A stretch of 64,000 nucleotides of DNA from Emiliania huxleyi CCMP1516 (taxonomy: Eukaryota; Haptophyta; Isochrysidales; Noelaerhabdaceae), in assembly GCF_000372725.1 (NCBI RefSeq), contig NW_005201732.1, positions 4,098 to 68,097 of the forward strand, in the 5' to 3' direction. The notes under the pieces were generated by a model, which worked only from the letters and a program-made list of their open reading frames with translations, was not told where the DNA came from and did no database searches. Every line of letters begins with the position of its first letter. Within the stretch, counting starts at the first letter, position 1. Positions 40,425 through 49,111 of this stretch are shown here, piece by piece. The position numbers and the translations under genes were made by a program.

Positions 40425-42200
40425 TCAGCCGTGGTTCTTGTGGGTGGCAGAGTACTGGCGCTGCCTTCTCGTTGGCACGTAGACCCGCCTATCGTGCTGG
40501 CCCCCGCTGCTCGCCGGCGTCGCACCCGGCTGCTGCCCACCGCGGCTGCTGCCGCTCGCCCCGCGCGCAGCCTCCCGCCGGAGGGCGGGTCGCCGGTCGT
40601 AGCCGCACTGCTCCAGCAGCTCGCGGGCGCAGTTCAGGAAGTGGTTGAAGCGCCGGCCGCCCAGCATCGGCCCATCCACACGCCGGCTGACTGCCACGAG
40701 CACGTTGGCGGCTCCGGCCGTCTCGAGCAGCTCTGCCAAGCGGCTAGCAGCACCAGCCTCGCCACCGTCATCGCAGCCCCGCTTCACCACCCCGCTCCCA
40801 CCCTCAACCACGCGATACGCCCACGGCACGCACGCGGCGTGGCGCACGCGGCTGTCGCGGTGGACGGCAGACAGGGCGGCGAGCGCAGCATCCGCACTAG
40901 CGATGCCGCACAGGTGCGCCTGGAAGGTGGAGCCAGAATCGTGCAGCTCGCTCCCGTGCTCGATGCTCCCGGCGTCCTGCCCCGGCCCTCCGCCTCGACC
41001 CTCCGCCTGCAGCATCTCAATCTCGCGCGCCCGCAGCACCGCCGCGAGGACCTCCTCCTCCTCCGCCGCCTGTGCCGCCTCCAGCGCGGCCGCCTCCACC
41101 GCCGCCGCTGCCTCAGCCGCTGCCAGCGCTTCCGCCGCCGCCTCCGCCTCGGCCGCCGCCTCCGCCTCTCGCCTGGTCGCCTCGGACACCACCGCCGCCT
41201 CCGCAGCCTCCTCTGCCGCCACCGCGGCCAAGGCGGCGCCCCAGGCGGCGTCGGACTCCTCCAGCTCAGCCTGCTGGAGCACTCGCGCCAACGCAGCGTC
41301 CTCGTCTGCGGCGGCCGCACGCCGCGCACTCGCCGCACCGGCGCCTTCGCTTCGAGAAGACGGAGGAGGCCGGGGCAGCAGCGGGCTCCCTTCTCCAGCG
41401 CCGAGCTGGGAGAGGCGGAGGGCCTCGGCCAACATCCAGCCGTCAAAGCCGTCGTCAAAGCCGTCGTCGCAGTGAGCTGAAGACGTGGCTGGTCGCGCGG
41501 CGGCGGCGGCGGCGGCGGGCGGCGGCGGTGGCAGCGCACGTGGCTCACGCGGCGCCTGCGTCTCACCCAGCGGGACAGGCACGGGCACTGTTGCAGCTCC
41601 AGAGACAGCCGCCTGCCTGTGGCCGAGCCAGTCGATAGGAAGCAGCTCCGATGGCGCGAGGCCGCCCTCCCACAGCGCCGCCGCCAGCTTCCGATCGAGG
41701 CGCCACAGCTTGTGCCGGCCGCTCATCTGGATCGGCTGGCGGAGCCGGCGGTGCCTGCAGAAGAGGAAGTAGTAATCGCGGCCATGCGCCGTCGCCTCCT
41801 CGCGCGCACCGTCGGGCAGCGTGCGCGCCCAGCCGTCAAACTCGCTCGCTTGCACGCAGTCCGCCATCTCGACGCAGCCGACGAGAGCTGATGTTGGATA
41901 GGCCGGCGGGAGCGTTGGCTCGCCCGGAGCGTCGAGCGAGTAGGTGTGCCTCACAAAGTCCTCCATCATTGCAATATCGGAGGGTCTCGGCTCGTGAGCT
42001 GCGGCGTGGATCCACAGTGGTCCACGGTGGCGACTGCTCCACACGCGGCCGTCCAGGCGCTGCAAGCCGTATGCTATGATCGATGCGAGCGGCTGATGGA
42101 AGGTTAGCACGGTGACCGGCGGCTGCTCACTGCGGTCGCCTGGCTGCGCCGCCCTCCCCACCGCCGCCCTCGCCGCCGCCGGACGCTGGGAGGCTGCCAT
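40425..42200 (-). CDS. ASCH-UIM-coiled coil-IMPACT multidomain protein
   Basis: A single exon of 591 residues from ATG 42200. Residues 28-175 are an ASCH domain closely resembling that of activating signal cointegrator 1 (TRIP4): FHQPLASIIAYGLQRLDGR, RGPLWIHAAAHEP, YPTSALVGCVEMADCV and KLWRLDRKLA. Two ubiquitin-interacting-motif-like helices follow (about 253-268 MLAEALRLSQ; 298-316 LARVLQQAELEESDAAW), then an Ala/Glu-rich predicted coiled coil (320-400). Residues 422-535 are the IMPACT/Yih1 C-terminal (UPF0029) fold: STFQAHL, CVPWAYRV, CDDGGEAGAASRLAELLE, NVLVAVSRRVDGPMLGGRRF. The tail is Gly/Ser/Arg-rich. ASCH domains bind RNA and IMPACT inhibits Gcn2 activation, so a role in translation or ribosome-linked ubiquitin signalling is plausible (inference). 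The fusion looks unusual. Confidence 0.85.
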   Translation of the reverse strand: MAASQRPAAARAAVGRAAQPGDRSEQPPVTVLTFHQPLASIIAYGLQRLDGRVWSSRHRGPLWIHAAAHEPRPSDIAMMEDFVRHTYSLDAPGEPTLPPAYPTSALVGCVEMADCVQASEFDGWARTLPDGAREEATAHGRDYYFLFCRHRRLRQPIQMSGRHKLWRLDRKLAAALWEGGLAPSELLPIDWLGHRQAAVSGAATVPVPVPLGETQAPREPRALPPPPPAAAAAAARPATSSAHCDDGFDDGFDGWMLAEALRLSQLGAGEGSPLLPRPPPSSRSEGAGAASARRAAAADEDAALARVLQQAELEESDAAWGAALAAVAAEEAAEAAVVSEATRREAEAAAEAEAAAEALAAAEAAAAVEAAALEAAQAAEEEEVLAAVLRAREIEMLQAEGRGGGPGQDAGSIEHGSELHDSGSTFQAHLCGIASADAALAALSAVHRDSRVRHAACVPWAYRVVEGGSGVVKRGCDDGGEAGAASRLAELLETAGAANVLVAVSRRVDGPMLGGRRFNHFLNCARELLEQCGYDRRPALRREAARGASGSSRGGQQPGATPASSGGQHDRRVYVPTRRQRQYSATHKNHG

Positions 42201-42602
42201 CGCGCTGGCGAGTACTCCCTCGCCGCTCGGGATTTAGTCTGGCCGAGTCAACCTGGCTGGGCGAGCCTTGGCAGAGGCGAGCAGCCGTGGCTGGAAGAAC
42301 CCGTCGGTAACTCGCGGTGATGTCGCCGTCAAAAGAAAATCTACTCCAGGCCTAGGTAAGAGTGATCATGCCTCCCATCCCTCCCTTGGGTTGTCTGTTT
42401 TCTTTCTTTCTTTCTTTCTGATCATGCATGAGTAGGCGCATATACATGCGTACCGAACGAGAGGGTCCTCGCTCGAGGGGTGACAGAGCTCCTGCGGGCC
42501 GCGTCGCTCTGCGGCCGCGCAGCGGTCGCTGCCACACGCAACCACCTCGCGCCGCGCCGCCCTGGGAGTGGCCTGCCGCCCCGCCGAGGGGAGGCGCCCG
42601 CG
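42201..42602. other. Intergenic, 402 nt
   Basis: Between the stop of phosphoserine phosphatase and the start of the ASCH-IMPACT gene, both on the minus strand. It includes a fragment of the 51-kb repeat family at about 42365-42420 (TGTCTGTTTTCTTTCTTTC). Nothing else is recognised. Confidence 0.55.
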
Positions 42603-43307
42603 CTAGCAGCCCGCCAGGGCCTTCATCAGCTCGTCGAAGGACGTGACAAACCAGTCGGCGCCCGCCTTCACCTTGTCTCGCACCTGGATGCCGCCAAAGC
42701 CGATGAAGGCGTCGGCGCCGCCGGGCACGTCGCGCGCCTCCATGTCGGTCGCGCCATCGCCGATCATCACCACCGTGCTGTACCCCCTCGACGCCTTGAG
42801 GTCCGCCACCACCTTGGCCTTGCCGCCGGCGCGCGAGGTCGGCTCGGCAGGGTCGTGGCCGGTGAAGTCGCCGGCGTCGTCAAAGAGCAAGCTGTTCGCG
42901 TAGATGTCCGTCGGCGGGATCGCGAGCTCGGCCGCCACCGGCTCGATCATCTGCCGGAACCCGCCCGAGACGAGGTACACCCGCTTGTTCAGCGCGACGA
43001 GCCGCGCGATCAGCGCGGCGATGCCGGGCGTGAGCAGGTCCGCCGGAGGGTGGGCAGCGAGCATCGCGTCCAGCTGCTTGCGCGACGGCCGCATCACGTC
43101 CAGCCGCGCCGCGAGCGCCTCGTGGAACGGCACCGAGCCGCCCATCGCACTCGCCGTGAGCGCCGCGACCCGGTCGCCGACGCCGAGGAAGGCGGCGAGC
43201 TCGTCGATGCCCTCCTTGGTGATGACGGTCGAGTCCACGTCGAAGCAGACCGCGTCAGCCTTCTGAAGCGCCGCCTGCGCGTGCTCGACGCGCGTGCCGG
43301 TCGCCAT
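42603..43307 (-). CDS. PSPH: Phosphoserine phosphatase
   Basis: A single exon of 234 residues from ATG 43307; the frame is open further upstream but only from a TTG. This HAD-superfamily enzyme hydrolyses 3-phosphoserine to serine, the last step of the phosphorylated serine pathway. Motif I is CFDVDSTVITKEGIDELA with nucleophile Asp23 and acid/base Asp25; motif II is VYLVSGGFRQMIEP; the later motifs include Lys in GGKAKVVADLK and VVMIGDGATDMEA. The length matches the human enzyme (225). The N-terminus is too short for a clear transit peptide. An inverted-repeat-bounded element starts only 30 bp upstream of the ATG, so the promoter probably lies within or beyond inserted DNA. Confidence 0.95.
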   Translation of the reverse strand: MATGTRVEHAQAALQKADAVCFDVDSTVITKEGIDELAAFLGVGDRVAALTASAMGGSVPFHEALAARLDVMRPSRKQLDAMLAAHPPADLLTPGIAALIARLVALNKRVYLVSGGFRQMIEPVAAELAIPPTDIYANSLLFDDAGDFTGHDPAEPTSRAGGKAKVVADLKASRGYSTVVMIGDGATDMEARDVPGGADAFIGFGGIQVRDKVKAGADWFVTSFDELMKALAGC

Positions 43308-43575
43308 CTCTCCTGGTCGAGCTGAGCCAGGGCGAAGTGTATTCTTTTTTGCAGGCCGGACATCATGGGTCGCCCGTCCTGCGTCCACCCATACCGCGTT
43401 GGTGTCCCAGTCGTTGGTCGGACTGTGTTTCGCCTTCCCATCAATCAATCAAAACGGGGTAGGTAGGGTAGGTCTGGGCCCTCCCGTCGGGTTTTCCCCT
43501 CTCTTCACGCTGGAATTTTCACAGCAGAAAAAGAAATTTTCCGCGCACATCACGACGTCAACCCATTGTATGGGT

Positions 43576-43642
43576 GGGCGACGGCTAGCGCACCACACAC
43601 CTCTCCTTAAAATCCCTGTGTGGTGGCGGCGTGCCGTCCTCC
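43576..43642. repeat. Dispersed 65-bp repeat, copy 2
   Basis: This nearly matches 35716-35780 and is followed directly by a piece of the 51-kb repeat family (CCTGTTTTCTTTCTTTC at about 43660-43682). Confidence 0.75.
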
Positions 43643-43705
43643 CATCCCTCCCTTGGGTTGCCTGTTTTCTTTCTTTCTTTCTACCCTCCCCAATGCGCAA
43701 TGGTA

Positions 43706-44059
43706 TTGGGCTCAACCCGTGCGTGGTCCGTGGAAATCGTCAAATTTTTGGCTCTGAGCCGAGTCTGAGGCTGGTTTGGGCCCGAAATCAGCCAAATTTT
43801 AGGCCAAATCGGCAAAAAGCCGGGAATTTCGCGGAGAACCCGTGTATACCTGGAAATTACCCTGCGACCGCCTGGGTATTTTGTCGATTTCCTCAATTTT
43901 GCCTCAGATTTTGCCCCAGACCAGCTCTCAGACTCAGGGAAACTCGCGAGTTTCCAGAATGGAGCACCAAACACCCTCTGTTTTCCCTGGAAATTTCCGG
44001 AAAGTGCTGGGGACCCTCTGTTTTCCTTTTTGTTTTCCGGAAAACTGGGTTGAGCCCAA
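43706..44059. mobile_element. MITE-like element with 13-bp terminal inverted repeats
   Basis: It begins TTGGGCTCAACCC (43706-43718) and ends GGGTTGAGCCCAA (44047-44059), a perfect 13-bp inverted repeat. The 354-bp interior is clearly less GC-rich than its surroundings and rich in GGAAATTTCC-like words. It has no coding capacity. Target-site duplication is not clear. Confidence 0.5.
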
Positions 44060-44397
44060 CCAATGGAGATGACTGCTCTATTATTTTATTACGCTCCACC
44101 ACCCTCGCCCAGGGATCTACAATGCTGTCTTAAGGTCCGACAGGTTCGGCACCGGGCACCGCCTCGGTATACAAAATGCGCCTGCGGGCGGACCCTTACA
44201 GATCACAGATCACCCTCCCCAATGGGTGATCTGGTGCTTGTAGGGCTTGAGAGTGGCCTGCCATGTCACAGGAAGGACAAAACAACAAACAAATCAGGAA
44301 GGACTGTGGTTGCAGGAGAGTACCAACCATCACTTTAAGTTGGTATGGTACCCCACCTTCACCTATCGAGTGATTTCTTTTTTAGTTTCCCATAAGT

Positions 44398-44430
44398 AGG
44401 GTAGGTAGGTAGGTAGGTAGGTAGGTAGGG
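44398..44430. repeat. (GGTA)n microsatellite
   Basis: GTAGGGTAGG is followed by about six GTAG units, close to the right inverted repeat of the 43337-44500 element. A shorter GGTAGGTAGGGTAGG lies at about 43457-43471. Confidence 0.9.
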
Positions 44431-44623
44431 GCAGGGCAGGGGCCAGCCAGGTTTTTGCAGAATTTCATCATGATGTCCGGCCAAGCAAAAAAGAATACAC
44501 CCGAAAAAGGAAAAAGAATTTTACAACAAAACTCCGTCGCACAACACTGGGCACGGGACTGGCGCGCACTGGCACTAACACAAACACAAACACAACATCT
44601 CTCTCTCTAACACAGGAAAAAGC

Positions 44624-44949
44624 ATGCAAAAATTCTTGCCGCCCCGACAAACGCCCTGGGCCAGGCTCTTGCAGGCGGCGATGCCGCGGGCGAGAGACGC
44701 GAAGGTTTGGAACACGGACCTGGCTGCCGCGTGCGAGGCGCGACTCAACGACGCGATCCAGAGGAAGCACCAGAGCGAGTTCTCCTGGCGGCGAAGCCGC
44801 GATCGGATCGTCGCGCTCGACCAAGAGATTTACGTGCAGAAGAACGGCACCATCGTAAATCTGGACAAGGCCGTCTCGCCGGTTGAACAGAAGCGGATCT
44901 ACAATGAGCTCGTGCGAGTCATCGAGGGCAAGGCCGACATCGGTGGCGG

Positions 44950-45001
<52 letters not shown>

Positions 45002-48000
45002 GGCGGCGCGCCTGCTGGTCGTGGATCGATGCAGTACCTCGACACGATGCAGTTCCGCGGTGGAGGCTACGCCATCCTCTGCGCGTTCCACTTCCACGCC
45101 GACCCGGGAGCCCAGCTCACGATCGACCAGATCTGCGGCTTCGCGGCGCCATACTGCAACGAGGAGATGCGGCCCTCCTTCTACAACCCCGGTGTGCGCG
45201 GTCTGTACGGCGGCTGGAAGTGCCGGGAGCAGCTGCTCAAGTACAAGCTGATGGTCAAGACGGCCGGCGCCGCAACCATGGGCCCGGCTGGCTGGAGCAG
45301 CAGCAATCACATGTACATGCTCGTCGACTCGAACGCTCGCCCGTTCATCAGGGCGATGCTCGAAAAGTGGCCGACGGATCGAGTCGGGCGTGGCGGCGGC
45401 GGCGGCGGCGGCGGCGGCCGAGCCGGCTCTCGCGGTGGCGGCCGAGCCGGCTTTCGCGGCGGCGCCTTCAGCGGCAGCGACGACAGCCTTCCCCCGTGCA
45501 GCCACCACGTGGGAGGCTGCGTCAGCATCGCTCGGCCCGGCGCGCTGCTCTGCGAGGCGCACGCCGAGGAGGCCTTCCCGGACTACGAGGACTGGAGGGC
45601 GGAGGCTCGCCGCCGTGGCGTGACGGTGATCGGCGGCCGTGGGCGGGGGCATACCCCGGGCGGCGGCGGCGCAGGAGGAGGCGGCGGCGGCGGCGGCGGT
45701 GGCGCTCTGCCGCACCTCGACTGGTCTACGGGCTTCGACGGGCGGCCGGCGCCGGTGAATCCGCACAACGCGAGCGACCGCGCCGAGCTGGAGAAGTGGG
45801 CCCGCGACCCTGCGACCGCTCTCGGCGAGATGAAGGACTTTCGCCTCTCGCGGGAGCGGAGGTGGTACCTGCACCAGGTCTGCGATTCATTAAAATTAAT
45901 TAATTAATTGATTAATTAATTGAGCGGAGGCGGTACCTGCACCAGGTCTGCGATGAGCTCAAGCAGGAGGGCATCTGGCTCGCTCACGCCTCCTCCGGCT
46001 CGGGAGCCACCCGCAAGCTCCACATCCGGCTCGACCGGCGCGGCGGGAGCGCGGGCGGGCGCGGTGGCGGTGCGGCAGCCCTCCTTGCGGGGCTCGGGTC
46101 GGACCTCGGGCCGTCGGCCGACGCGCTGCTCACCGCGAGCGCATCGTCCGGAGGGCGGTGGGCCGAATCGTCGCGCACGCCGATGCCGACGCCGATGCCG
46201 TCGGCGGGGGGGCACCGCCTCGGCGGGCCCTCTTCCCGCAAGAGGCCGGCAAGCGCCACCAGCGCGGCGGCGGCGGCGGCGGCGGCACGTGCGGCGGCGG
46301 CGGCGGCTGCCCCACCGCACCACGCCCGACCCTCGCCGACCGAGCCCGCCGCCTCAGCAGCAGAGTGGCGCTGCCCTCAGTGCACGCTCCTCAATCCGAT
46401 GCTCCTCGACGCGTGCAACGTTTGCGAGGCGCCGAGGCCGGCGGGCTCCCTCGCCGCCGCCGCCACCGCCGAAGATCCGCCGCCGCGGCTCGCGTCGCTA
46501 CAGGCCCCTTCGTTGCGCACGGCTGCGCTGGCACCACCGTCCACGCCCCGCCCCGCCGTCATCTCTCTCAGCGACAGCGATGACGAGGTGACGGAGGTGG
46601 CGCCCGCGCCCAAGCGCCACCGCACCCCCACCTCTGCCGCCTCCGCCTCCGCCTCCGCCTCCGCCTCCGCCTCCGCCTCCGCCTTCGCCTCCGCCGCCTC
46701 GACCGGCGCCTCGACCGGCGTCATCTTGAGCGTGCTCGTCGATGAGCGCGAGCGGCAGGCGAACAGCAACCCCCTCTCCATCTACCTCAAGGTGAGGGAG
46801 GCGATCGGCGCCTCCGACGCGCTCGGCTTCCAGTGCGACGTGCGGCGAGAGTCGCTCCCGCTGGGGGACTTCGGGTGGGCGGTGGAGGCCGAGGACGGCT
46901 TGCGGCTTCTGCCCGCGCTGGTCGAGCGCAAGCGCGTCGGAGACCTCGTCGGCCGCTCGCGGAGCGGCGACCACATGGCACAGCTCCGGAGGATGGGCGA
47001 GGTGCGCGCGGGGCGCAGCTTCCTGCTCCTCGAGGGCGACCCTCGCTTCGCCGCAGGCTTCACCGCCTACGAGCCGCGCGGCGGCGGCTGCGACGACGAT
47101 GCCGTGACGGAGGAGGCGGACATCCTGGACCTGGTGGGCGCGCTGCAGGTGGAGGAGCAGCTCGCTGCCAAGCCGCTCCTCTGCTCGCAGCCGTCCGACA
47201 CGACCCAGCTCCTGGCGCAGCTCACGCCGCTCCTCTGGCACGAGCAGCGGGACGCGCCGCTCGACTCGCTGACGCCGCTCGGCGTGGCGCGGCGAGAGTG
47301 GACGGCGGCGGCGCAGCGCGGGAGGAGCGCCTCCCTCCGCCGCAAGCTCCTCGGCTGCGGGCTCGGCGAGGCGCAGGTGGAGCGAGTCGCCGGCCGGTTC
47401 GGCTCCGAGGCGGCCCTCCGCGCAGCCTACGGCTGCTGCGGCTGCCCCGCCGCGAGGGAGCGGCTTCTGTGCCCTCTGCTTGAGGAGGACCCGGACGACC
47501 CCTGCGCTGCCGGCGGCGACGCGCAGTGCTGCCGCTTGTCGCGGGCTGTGGGTTGCGCTGTCGTGGGTGCTGAGCCGAGGCCCGCACGGGCATTGCCACC
47601 ATCGCCGCCGCCACCGCCGCCGCCAGCGAACGCTTCGGAGGAGGAGGAGGATGGCAGCTTGGTGGGGCGAGAGGCGCTGCTCACCGGACTGGCGGGGAAG
47701 CCGCACCTCAACGGCTGGCGGGTGACGATCGGCAAGTACAAGTCGGAGGGCGAGGCCAAGGGGCGGTACATCATCCGCGTGGCAGGCGAGAAGCTGGCCC
47801 TGCGGCGCGCAAACCTCCGGCTCGTGCCCGTGCCCGGCCACGAGAGCGAGCAAGACAGCGAGGGTACGGAGGCGGACTCGGACTCGGAAGACTTGCTCGA
47901 GCAGGCGTGCCGCGCGCACGGGGTCGCTGCTCCGGTCCCGCGGGTCAGCCGTGGGGGCGGGGGCGGGGGCGGGGGCAGCAGCGGCGGCGGCGGTGATGGC

Positions 48001-48796
48001 GGCGGCGAGGGCAGCAGCGGCGGCGGCGGCGGTGGCGTGCGTCGCTGCAGGCTGGTGCTCGGCTCCGGGCTCGCTTCGAGGCCCAGGTTCGGAGCCTTTC
48101 TGGATGAGTTCTGGCCAGCCGGCTGGAGCCGCGAGGCTGCCTCAGCGCCGCCTGGCACGTGGATGCAGATCTGGACGTCGCAGGGCGCTCTCTCCTCAGC
48201 CCTCCACGCCGTGCACGTGTCTTCGGCTGAGGCGCTCGTCGGCAGCTTGCGGCACTGCGTCGACAACCTGTCGCCGCGCGAGCGTGCCTCTCTTCAGGCG
48301 GTTGTGGCGCGGCCGGAGGAGAGGGAGGCCCACCCTCTCTTGCTCGACACGGCACGTGCCGCCGCCCAGCACTTCGCTCGCAGCTTGCCGGCGCCGAGCG
48401 ACCCGCTGCCCCTCCGGCCCGGGGGACGGCGGCGGTGCTCGCGGCTGCTGGTGGTCGTCGGGATGGAGAAGGTGTGTGCCACCTCCCACGCCACCAGCTT
48501 CGGGGTCCTCTCCTCCTCCTCCCGTTGGCCCTCACTCGCAGCTCGCTCGCCTCTCTCAGATCCGCAACGGGCACGCGGGGCTCAAGAAGGAGTCGCCGCT
48601 CCTGCAGCAGGTAGCCTGGCCGCTCGCACGAGCGACACTGCTGGCGCTCCAGCTGGCGCCTGGCCCAGAGGGAGGGGAGGGCTTCAGTGTCCTCTCTGCG
48701 AGAGAGGAGTCGCACGTGCACGGGATTGTGAGAGGCTTGGTTCGCGCCTGCCACCGCCGGGCTCTGCTCGGTCTGCGCGAGGGGCAGCCTCAGTGA
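44624..48796 (+). CDS. MUS81: MUS81-like structure-specific endonuclease with R3H and RanBP2 zinc finger
   Basis: Three exons, 44624-45877, 45946-48471, 48542-48796, give 1,344 residues, all phase 0. The order is: MUS81-like N-terminal helical region (about 25-102); poly-Gly; winged helix (146-247, GGYAILCAFHF...LTIDQICGF); Gly-rich linker; R3H-like region spanning the first junction (about 385-452, RRWYLHQ|VCDELKQEG); RanBP2 zinc finger (C561, C564, C575, C578); ERCC4 nuclease (about 678-830) with SVLVDERERQ, Asp726 in LGDF and Glu745-Arg-Lys-x3-Asp751 (ERKxxxD); then a helix-hairpin-helix (LGCGLGEAQVERVAGRFGSE). A Tudor-like segment (GREALLTGL...YIIRVAGEKLALRRANLRLV) and an unrecognised C-terminus follow. 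MUS81 cleaves branched DNA with an EME partner and is usually about 550-650 residues, so this one is greatly enlarged. Intron 1 arose by tandem duplication. Intron 2 (70 nt) is GT-AG. Confidence 0.82.
45854..45954. repeat. Tandem exon duplication around an AT-only block, forming an intron
   Basis: 33 bp at 45854-45886 are repeated at 45922-45954 with one mismatch, separated by a 35-bp block (45887-45921) that is almost entirely A/T. Each copy contains CACCAG|GTCTGC. Using the first as donor and the second as acceptor removes exactly 68 nt (45878-45945) and restores the frame. Confidence 0.85.
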
Positions 48797-49111
48797 GATC
48801 CAGAGGTACGCGGCTACGGCCGTACGGGTGATTACGTTATCTTCGCCGCGCGGGAGGGGAGCGAGTGAGAGAGAGAGAACAGAGAGTGTATTCCTACACG
48901 CACGCCGGCGGGGACAGCGTGTGTCAGCGACACTAGCGTTTGCATGACCTGTGTACACGCGGATACATGAGACAAAACAGCTAGAGTGTAGGGGGCCATG
49001 GCTTCGAATCTCCACGCTCCACAGCTCTCACTCCCACCCACGACGGTTCGCGTGTGGTACACCAACCATACACATCTGCATCGCTGCGCTCACGGCTCAG
49101 CGTGCTTGCCA
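48797..49111. other. Convergent intergenic region, 315 nt
   Basis: Between the stops of the MUS81-like gene (+) and the C69 peptidase (-). There is a GA-rich stretch at 48850-48890. Nothing else is recognised. Confidence 0.55.

Larger units (their letters stand above)
43337..44500. mobile_element. Candidate DNA element bounded by 32-bp inverted repeats
   Basis: Termini 43337-43367 and 44469-44500 are inverted repeats (outer part GTGTATTCTTTTTTGC, inner part GGCCGGACATCATG) differing by one small indel. The interior has no transposase-like frame and carries other repeats, including an internal inverted-repeat element (43706-44059) and the 65-bp dispersed repeat (43576-43642). No clear target-site duplication is seen, so the boundaries could also be chance copies of one family in opposite orientation. 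Confidence 0.5.

Noticed and set aside
46498-47919. 473-codon minus frame
   Set aside because: It is antisense to the MUS81-like ERCC4 region and contains poly-Gly and Arg-rich shadow sequence only.
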